Of a DNA stretch of 64,000 nt, positions 57,509 through 64,000 are shown one piece after another. The DNA is from Desulfovibrionaceae bacterium. GTDB taxonomy: Bacteria > Desulfobacterota > Desulfovibrionia > Desulfovibrionales > Desulfovibrionaceae. How positions within the stretch are numbered: the first letter of the stretch is position 1; every line of letters begins with the position of its first letter. The DNA is taken from positions 1 to 64,000 of the forward strand of contig JACCQI010000006.1 of assembly GCA_015709315.1 (NCBI GenBank). Direction: 5' to 3'. Position numbers and translations under genes: made by a program. The notes under the pieces were generated by a model that worked only from the letters and a program-made list of their open reading frames with translations, ran no database searches and was not told the origin of the DNA.

Positions 57509-57901
57509 AGTGCTATCCTTACATTTTTACAGTAATGATACACAAGCTCGCCACACCGGCTCCGGCCGGCCGCTCCGAAGCTGCGATCCGCACCGTGAAA
57601 ACGGCACTTTCCAGCCCGGATGATGGCATTGAGCAGTCGATGAAAATATGCGATTTTCATGCCAATTTTCAGAAATCGCTGTATTCAGGGACGTTACTCG
57701 TACAACAACAGGGTGTATAATCAAAAAATGGCATTTTTCCGAAATTTCAAGACTATTTCAATATAAAAGCGGTCCAAGGCTGTGGAAAACTCAAAGGTCG
57801 GCTAAAATATCCCTGAATTTCCCTGCCGGGTTCTACCCGGCACAGCGCGGCATTGCCCGCACAGAACCAATAGATCGATAATAAAACGGATATAAATTCA
57901 G

Positions 57902-58282
57902 ATGAATACAAATTTCAAACAATACATCATCCGATTTTCCCGGATGCTTTGGCTCATCTGTCTGGTTTTTGTTTCAATAGTGTCCATAATGCCCGGAAAT
58001 CCCAGTTTTCAGCAGTTTTTAGCTTATGACAAGCTCTTACACCTGATTTCCTACGCCGGGACCGCTTTCTTCCCGCCGTTGTTCCTCCCGACCAAACGCC
58101 TATGCTTCCTTTTGGCCGCCTTGATGGTCCTCTGGGGAGTGGTCCTGGAGGGCGTCCAGGGATTCTCCCCGCACAGGTATCCTTCGCTCGGCGACATCGC
58201 GGCCAACACCGCAGGCGTCATCCTGGGGACCGGGGTCGGCCTGATGGCAAGGAAATGGCTGAATCGTCCAAAATCCGACTAG
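57902..58282 (+). CDS. VanZ-family membrane protein
   Basis: 126 aa; MPGNPSFQQFLAYDKLLHLISYAGTAFFPPLF...EGVQGFSPHRYPSLGDIAANTAGVILG. Confidence 0.8.
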   Translation: MNTNFKQYIIRFSRMLWLICLVFVSIVSIMPGNPSFQQFLAYDKLLHLISYAGTAFFPPLFLPTKRLCFLLAALMVLWGVVLEGVQGFSPHRYPSLGDIAANTAGVILGTGVGLMARKWLNRPKSD

Positions 58283-58410
58283 CCCGGCCCGAATGGACTC
58301 GACAGCAAAGCTTTTGGGAACATGCCCTTATCCGGCATGCGGCCATGAGCGGGATAGTAGAAATTCCCCGGACCGGAAAACCCGTCCCCCAGGGCGGTCC
58401 CGGGCCGTAA

Positions 58411-58436
58411 AAAACCGGCAGCCCGAAGGCTGCCGG
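58411..58436. terminator. Bidirectional-type terminator hairpin
   Basis: CCGGCAGCC-CGAA-GGCTGCCGG preceded by AAAAAA (U tract on minus strand). Confidence 0.7.
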
Positions 58437-58463
58437 TCGTGTTGCCGCAAGGGATCAAATCAG

Positions 58464-59153
58464 TCAGGAGCTAAAACGCCTTCTCAATCCGACAAGGCCG
58501 ACCAGGCCGGAACCGAGCAGCCAGGCCGCGCCGGGAATCGGCGTCGGCGTGGCGATGGTGCTGCCCTCCGCATAGCTGCCGTCCGCATTAATGGGCCAGT
58601 CCTCCGGGATAAAGCCTTCCGGTATCTCGACGGCCTGGAACCGGCCGAGAAACGGTGCGAACATTTCCGCATCCAGGGAGATGTTGCCGGGATTGATCAC
58701 GGTGAAGGCGAATTCCACCCAGTCGGTGCCGTTGGCTATCCCGTCCTTGGGGTTGCCGCCGCCAGTGAAGGTGCTTCCTGACAGCAGCGCGGCGTCGAGA
58801 ACCCCTTCATAGTCCTTGAGACCCCCGCCCGAGGAGAAGTCCACGGACTCAGAATAAGTCCAGCCCAAAGGATTGGGGGCGGCGTCCAGGGTCACGCCGT
58901 CGGGAAGGGAAAAGGCCAAAGCCGTCATCCAGGAGGAGGCCATGGACGTGTTTTGTACTTCAATGCTCAATGTGGTTGTTTCGTTTGCGTCAACGTCAAG
59001 GGTTGCCTTGATTTCAGCGCTTATGAACTTGTCATATTCCATGTTCCCGCTGGGAGTACCCAACAGAGTGATGGTATATATCGAGGCGGCCTGGGAATTG
59101 GCCGCAGCCAGCAACAGCGTCAGCAGACTCAAGGTCATCATGATTTTCTTCAT
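58464..59153 (-). CDS. VPLPA/PEP-CTERM sorting-domain exported protein
   Basis: MKKIMMTLSLLTLLLAAANSQAA; C-terminus TPIPGAAWLLGSGLVGLVGLRRRFSS. Confidence 0.88.
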   Translation of the reverse strand: MKKIMMTLSLLTLLLAAANSQAASIYTITLLGTPSGNMEYDKFISAEIKATLDVDANETTTLSIEVQNTSMASSWMTALAFSLPDGVTLDAAPNPLGWTYSESVDFSSGGGLKDYEGVLDAALLSGSTFTGGGNPKDGIANGTDWVEFAFTVINPGNISLDAEMFAPFLGRFQAVEIPEGFIPEDWPINADGSYAEGSTIATPTPIPGAAWLLGSGLVGLVGLRRRFSS

Positions 59154-59716
59154 TAAGTCCCCCGATAGGTACTTTGTTATCGATACAATCTCGCCTCGCG
59201 GCGTCAACGTATCGATAAATGAAATATTCATGCCAAAATTCAGCAGTCTCATAAATACACGCAATTGCGGATTCAGGATGCCGTGAAAGCGGCTCTGGAC
59301 GGTGGTTTTCCGATTTTTTCAGACTTCTGCGGTAGACTTTTTTGCAGGTTGCCGCCGGCTTTAATCAGCAATGATTATCATCCAAACAATAGTTTGAATT
59401 AAACGGACGTATATTCGATAACGCATCGGCGAATGCCCGATGCCCGGATAAAATGTTCACCTCGACCATCCGGCGTCGAAATGTTCATGGCGATCAATGC
59501 ACTACGGGGGCCATGGGCTTGGACGGCCGTCATCCATGGGCCAAAGGCTGAATCCTTTCGGGAAAAACCAGCGCTTGTCCGGCATTTCCGGAAATCGGGC
59601 CTCGCTCAGCGACGATTTCCCATTTGGCGATGCAACACCATGGAATAACGGGCACTATCCTTTTTGGCATGTTTGTTCCATATTATGAACAACACAGAAC
59701 CCCCAAGGAGCGCCCC

Positions 59717-60460
59717 ATGAACAAACCGATTTTCGGCCTCATCATCGCCCTGGTCACGCTGGCCGCCTCGCCCGCCCTGGCCAGCCTGACATACATCTAC
59801 GGCGGCAGTGAAATCACCGCCGGGACCACGAGCACATACACGGCCTACAATACCGTTGAAGCGGCCTACAATGATTTCAGCGGCCGGTATGCGAGTCTTC
59901 AGACCGAAACCTTCGAGGGATTCGGCAGCCTGGTCGATCAGCCCAACTCCAGCCTGGGCATCGCCTTCGGCACCATCACATCCGGCTCTGCCGGATACAT
60001 CGGCAGCACCACGACCACCCAGGCCGATTACGACGAAACGCCCCTGGCCAACAGCCTGTACTATTACTCCAACGGCACTCCGGGGTCCGCCTCGGGCAAG
60101 GGCGACTTCACCCTCGATCTGGACCAGGCGCACCACGCCCTCGGCTTTTACGCCACCGACTGGCATGACCAGGGCGGCACGGTCATCCTGGAGGTCGGCG
60201 GCGTGGACGGCACCGGTGCCGGCTGGACCGAATTCATCAACGTCCGCGACCTGACCGGGACCATGGACTCCGGCTCCCTGGTCTACTTCTCCTTTTTCAG
60301 CGACCTGGCCTTCGACACCGTGACCTTCAAGGCCAGCGGCGGCGACGGCTACGGCATCGACAACCTGACCGTGGGCGCGCCGACCCCCATTCCTGGAGCC
60401 GTCTGGCTGCTCGGCTCCGGCCTGATCGGCCTGATCGGCCTGCGTCGACGCTCCGCCTGA
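59717..60460 (+). CDS. VPLPA/PEP-CTERM sorting-domain exported protein
   Basis: Signal peptide MNKPIFGLIIALVTLAASPALA; C-terminus TPIPGAVWLLGSGLIGLIGLRRRSA. Confidence 0.9.
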   Translation: MNKPIFGLIIALVTLAASPALASLTYIYGGSEITAGTTSTYTAYNTVEAAYNDFSGRYASLQTETFEGFGSLVDQPNSSLGIAFGTITSGSAGYIGSTTTTQADYDETPLANSLYYYSNGTPGSASGKGDFTLDLDQAHHALGFYATDWHDQGGTVILEVGGVDGTGAGWTEFINVRDLTGTMDSGSLVYFSFFSDLAFDTVTFKASGGDGYGIDNLTVGAPTPIPGAVWLLGSGLIGLIGLRRRSA

Positions 60461-60487
60461 TCCGCGCACACGCGCACGAAAAAACCG

Positions 60488-60529
60488 CAAAGAGGCCGCC
60501 CCCTTGTTCCGGGGGCGGCCTCTTTGCAT
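60488..60529 (+). terminator. Terminator hairpin
   Basis: GCAAAGAGGCCGCCCCC-TTGTTCC-GGGGGCGGCCTCTTTGC. Confidence 0.85.
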
Positions 60530-60593
60530 CCGGCCACGGCCTCCGCCCTTTCGTCGCCACGCTCCTTGTCGCGCAATCGTCACAATAATGCCG

Positions 60594-60621
60594 TTGACAT
60601 ATCCGCCTACCCGGATATACA
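60594..60621 (+). promoter_or_regulatory. ars promoter overlapping an inverted-repeat operator
   Basis: TTGACA (60594-60599), N16, TATACA (60616-60621); ATATCCG-N6-CGGATAT at 60599-60618. Confidence 0.7.
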
Positions 60622-60629
60622 AAATTGAA

Positions 60630-61004
60630 ATGGAACACCTCGCACAAAGCTTCAAGGGATTGTCCGAGCCCATCCGGCTGCGGGCGCTCCGGCTCATGGA
60701 ACACGGCAAGCTGTGCATCTGCGACCTGGTGCATGGGCTGGGCCTGCCCCAATCCACCGTATCGCGGCACATGGCCTTTTTAAAACAGGCGGGCTGGGTG
60801 ACCAGCCAACGCCAGGGCCAATGGGTGTACTATTCCCTGGCCGAGCCGCAGTCCGGGCTGCAGGCCATGGTCCTCGAGGCCCTCAGGCAGAACCTGCCCG
60901 CCATGGAGGAGGCGCAACGGGACTACATCCGGCTGATGCGTTTTCTTGAAACCAAACACGAGGACCGATGCCCCGACCGGGCGCATCCAAAGGAGGCCCC
61001 GTGA
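60630..61004 (+). CDS. arsR: ArsR-family transcriptional repressor
   Basis: [33 protein letters not shown]; upstream of acr3 and arsC. Confidence 0.92.
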   Translation: MEHLAQSFKGLSEPIRLRALRLMEHGKLCICDLVHGLGLPQSTVSRHMAFLKQAGWVTSQRQGQWVYYSLAEPQSGLQAMVLEALRQNLPAMEEAQRDYIRLMRFLETKHEDRCPDRAHPKEAP

Positions 61005-62116
61005 GCGCAACGACCATAAAACGGCTGTCCTTTCTGGACCGCTACCTGACCCTCTGGATTTTCCTGGCCATGTTCGTCGGCGTCGGGAGCGGCTTCCTTT
61101 TCCCGGACATGAAGAACGTCATCGACGCCTTCCAGGTGGGGACCACCAACATCCCCATCGCCGTGGGCCTGATACTGATGATGTATCCCCCGCTGGCCAA
61201 GGTGAAATACGAACAGCTCGGCCAGGTTTTCCGCAACCGCAAGGTGCTCGCCCTCTCCCTGGTCCAGAACTGGGTCATCGGCCCGCTGCTCATGTTCGGG
61301 CTGGCCGTCGCCTTCCTGTCCGGCCACCACGACTACATGGTCGGCCTCATCCTCATCGGCCTGGCCCGCTGCATCGCCATGGTCATCGTCTGGAACGAAC
61401 TGGCGGGCGGCGATTCCGAGTACTGCGCCGGGCTGGTGGCCTTCAACTCCATCTTCCAGGTGCTGCTCTTCCCGGTCTACGCCTACGTCTTCATCACCGT
61501 CATGCCCGGCTGGTTCGGGCTTGAGGGCGCGGCCGTGGACATCTCCATGGGCCAGATCGCCCAATCCGTGTTCGTCTACCTGGGCATCCCGTTCCTGGGC
61601 GGCATGCTGACCCGGCTCGTGGGTCTTCGCCTCAAGGGCAGGGAATGGTACGAGACCGTCTTCCTGCCCAAGATCGGGCCGCTGACGCTCATCTTCCTCC
61701 TGTTCACCATCTTCGTCATGTTCTCGCTCAAGGGCGACAGGATGGTGGCCCTGCCGCTCGACGTCATCCGCATCGCCATACCGCTATCCGTCTACTTCCT
61801 GGTCATGTTCCTGGCGTCGTTCTACCTGTCGTGGAAGGTCGGGGCCAACTACGAGCAGAGCACCACGCTCAGCTTCACGGCCGCGTCCAACAACTTCGAG
61901 CTGGCCATCGCCGTGGCCATCGCGGTCTTCGGCATCAATTCCGGGGAGGCATTCGCCGCGGTCATCGGCCCGCTGGTCGAGGTGCCGGTGCTCATCGGCC
62001 TGGTCAACGTGGCGGTCCGCTTCAAGCAGAAATATTATCCCCTGGAACAAAAAACCCTGATCGGCGTCTGCCATGTCCGGCGGACGCCCGGCGACCGGCA
62101 AGGAGACCGTCCATGA
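61001..62116 (+). CDS. ACR3-family arsenite efflux transporter (GTG start)
   Basis: [24 protein letters not shown]...[40 protein letters not shown]. Confidence 0.95.
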   Translation: MSATTIKRLSFLDRYLTLWIFLAMFVGVGSGFLFPDMKNVIDAFQVGTTNIPIAVGLILMMYPPLAKVKYEQLGQVFRNRKVLALSLVQNWVIGPLLMFGLAVAFLSGHHDYMVGLILIGLARCIAMVIVWNELAGGDSEYCAGLVAFNSIFQVLLFPVYAYVFITVMPGWFGLEGAAVDISMGQIAQSVFVYLGIPFLGGMLTRLVGLRLKGREWYETVFLPKIGPLTLIFLLFTIFVMFSLKGDRMVALPLDVIRIAIPLSVYFLVMFLASFYLSWKVGANYEQSTTLSFTAASNNFELAIAVAIAVFGINSGEAFAAVIGPLVEVPVLIGLVNVAVRFKQKYYPLEQKTLIGVCHVRRTPGDRQGDRP

Positions 62117-62541
62117 ACATCCTCTTTCTTTGCACCGGCAACTCGTGCCGCAGCCAGATGGCCGAGGGGTGGACCAACCGCCTCAAGGTGCCCGGCCTGG
62201 CCGCCTGGTCCGCGGGCGTGGAGACCCACGGCGTCAACCCGCGGGCCGTGGAGGTCATGGCCGAGGCGGGCGTGGACATCTCGGGCCACACCTCCAAGCT
62301 GGCCGCCGACCTGCCCGAAGACCTCGAATTCGACTATGTGGTCACGCTCTGCGGCCACGCCAATGAAAACTGTCCCTACTTCCCGGCCAAGACCAAGCTG
62401 GCGCACGTGGGCTTCGACGACCCGCCGTCCCTGGCCCGGGACATGACCGATCCCGAAGAGATCCTGGACGTGTACCGCCGCGTGCGGGACGAAATCCGAG
62501 CCTTTGTCGAGACCCTGCCCGAGTCCCTGGACAAGGGATAG
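62113..62541 (+). CDS. arsC: Arsenate reductase (LMW-PTP type)
   Basis: [35 protein letters not shown]. Confidence 0.94.
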   Translation: MNILFLCTGNSCRSQMAEGWTNRLKVPGLAAWSAGVETHGVNPRAVEVMAEAGVDISGHTSKLAADLPEDLEFDYVVTLCGHANENCPYFPAKTKLAHVGFDDPPSLARDMTDPEEILDVYRRVRDEIRAFVETLPESLDKG

Positions 62542-62562
62542 CGTCCGCCCGCCATTGCAACG

Positions 62563-62597
62563 AAAAGCCCCGGAAGGATGCATCCTTCCGGGGCTTT
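62563..62597. terminator. Terminator between convergent arsC and uridylyltransferase
   Basis: AAAGCCCCGGAAGGATGCATCCTTCCGGGGCTTTCTTT. Confidence 0.88.
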
Positions 62598-62618
62598 CTT
62601 TCTCTGGGATATGGCGCG

Positions 62619-63983
62619 CTAGGCCAGGGCCACCTCGCCGCTCAGGTTGAGGCCCGAGGGGATGACCGCCTGGCGGCCGGTCCTGTTGACGATGTTCACC
62701 CTGCCGTTGAGCGTGATGTCGCCCTGGAAGCGGACATCGCCCAGGACGGACAGTCCCCGGCAATGCGACATGGAAGGCACGCCCTCGGGGAAGCGGGAAA
62801 AGAAATTGTTCACCGTGGAATAGACGCTGGGGTCCAGGCTGACCGTGGGCAGCTTGCGCCAGTCCGTGCGGCAGATCACCGAGCTGCGCCGGGTGACCCG
62901 GTAGCAGTCGGACATGGCCAGCATCAGGTCGCCGATGGTCTTGACCGGGGAGAAGCGGCTCCGGGGCACGACCACGGCCTGCGCGCCGGGGAACAGCGAA
63001 ATGGCGGACCCCATGGCGGTCTCCAACTGGATCACCTCCGGGGAGTCCGGGTCGCCGGGGATGGCCCGCTTGGGATTGACGATGGGTTCCAGGTCGATCT
63101 GGCGGTAGGTGAGGAACGCCTGTTCCACGGCCTTCAGGTCGAGCCAGATGGAGTTGGTGTTGAAATAGGAATACGTGTCCACGTCCTGGAACCGGTCCAT
63201 GTCCTCGGGCGCGCACTGGGCCACTTCACGCAGACCCAGCCGCCCGTTGCGCTTCATCAGATGCCCGCCCTTGCGGTCCTGGTGGGTCCGGCGGCACACC
63301 TCCATGAGGAAGGGCACCTGCTTCTTGACCATGTAGCCGAGCAGCCCGGCGTCAAAGCCCGCGCCCAGGTTGTCGGAGTTGGACACGAACACGTAGCGGT
63401 ACCCGGAGAGCAGCAACCGGCGCAAGGTGCCCGTGGTCAGGAGCGACGTGTAGATGTCGCCGTGTCCCGGAGGGTTCCATTCCAATTCCGGGGCCTGGTC
63501 CATGGCCAGCGGGGCCAGCGTGTCCCGGCGGATGCGCGGGTAGCGGTGCTGCATGAAGGTCATGGCCACGTTCGGGTCGCCGTTGATCTCGTCCTCCAGC
63601 CTTCTGCGGGTGGGCGCGTCGGTCCAGAAGCTGTTCATGAGCACCAGCGGCAGCGCGGCGTCGAACTCCTCGCGCATGGACTTGACCTGGCTCAGGATGA
63701 GGTCCAGAAAGGTCCGCCCTTCCCTGACCGGCAGGAAGGACTTGGGGCCTTCCAGCCCCATGCTGGTCCCCAGCCCGCCGTTGAGCTTGATGATGGCCGT
63801 CCTGGGCAGCGCGGCGTATCCCGCGTCCCGATACGCCTCCGTCTCGCCGATCTCGGGAATCTCCCCGTCCATGACCGGGGATATGTCCCGTTCGCCCAAA
63901 AAGGCTTGGCCGCCCTCGAAGAACCGGCGCATCTGCTCCTTGAACCCGTTGATGACGATGGCGGGCGTCCCGTCCATGGCCAT
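62619..63983 (-). CDS. UTP--glucose-1-phosphate uridylyltransferase (UDPGP family); may begin beyond window
   Basis: AIIKLNGGLGTSMGLEGPKSFLPVREGRTFLDLI; WNPPGHGDIYTSL; FVSNSDNLGA. Confidence 0.9.
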   Translation of the reverse strand: MAMDGTPAIVINGFKEQMRRFFEGGQAFLGERDISPVMDGEIPEIGETEAYRDAGYAALPRTAIIKLNGGLGTSMGLEGPKSFLPVREGRTFLDLILSQVKSMREEFDAALPLVLMNSFWTDAPTRRRLEDEINGDPNVAMTFMQHRYPRIRRDTLAPLAMDQAPELEWNPPGHGDIYTSLLTTGTLRRLLLSGYRYVFVSNSDNLGAGFDAGLLGYMVKKQVPFLMEVCRRTHQDRKGGHLMKRNGRLGLREVAQCAPEDMDRFQDVDTYSYFNTNSIWLDLKAVEQAFLTYRQIDLEPIVNPKRAIPGDPDSPEVIQLETAMGSAISLFPGAQAVVVPRSRFSPVKTIGDLMLAMSDCYRVTRRSSVICRTDWRKLPTVSLDPSVYSTVNNFFSRFPEGVPSMSHCRGLSVLGDVRFQGDITLNGRVNIVNRTGRQAVIPSGLNLSGEVALA

Positions 63984-64000
63984 CTTCTGGGCAAAGGAAG

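Noticed and set aside
59641-59675. Sigma-54 promoter before the PEP-CTERM gene (GGGCACTATCCTTTTTGGCATG)
   Set aside because: GG-to-GC spacing is 14, not 10; does not fit -24/-12 geometry.
60368-60445. Repeated GGCCTGATCGGCCTGATCGGCCTG as a separate DNA repeat
   Set aside because: Encodes the conserved C-terminal GLIGLIGL sorting helix.

Overview
GC-rich bacterial chromosome window with gene content typical of Desulfovibrionaceae (taxonomy is inferred from the genes only). Left to right: (1) the 5' part of a minus-strand tRNA-Ala(GGC); (2) a Lap-like type I secretion and adhesin-release module (TolC, LapB-type ABC ATPase, LapC/HlyD, LapG-type protease) whose LapD position is held by a Cache-PAS protein with a degenerate HD-GYP domain; (3) a quinone-oxidoreductase-like gene, a YgiQ radical SAM gene, nifA, and a three-gene lipoprotein cluster; (4) a compact nif locus on the minus strand, nifH-nifI1-nifI2-nifD-nifK-[dead NifB paralog]-[2Fe-2S ferredoxin]-nifE-nifN-nifB, with divergent nifV; (5) a five-gene PhnD/histidine kinase/response regulator/PEP-synthase-like/phosphatase operon; (6) a TauE/SafE exporter, a ferredoxin and a molybdopterin oxidoreductase; (7) a VPLPA/PEP-CTERM protein and an RTX protein with a possible LapG site; (8) an exosortase-associated exopolysaccharide operon with two ribbon-helix-helix-like/PilZ proteins and a bEBP response regulator; (9) two more PEP-CTERM proteins; (10) an arsR-acr3-arsC operon; (11) a UDPGP-family uridylyltransferase. 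Strongest candidates for something undescribed: the NifB paralog that has lost all three radical-SAM cysteines (CxxxCxxC to AxxxTxxA) while remaining a full-length ORF inside the nif operon; the paired RHH-like/PilZ proteins; the degenerate HD-GYP in a Lap system; and recurrent intercistronic hairpins in the nif operon. No database searches were possible, so all novelty statements are provisional.
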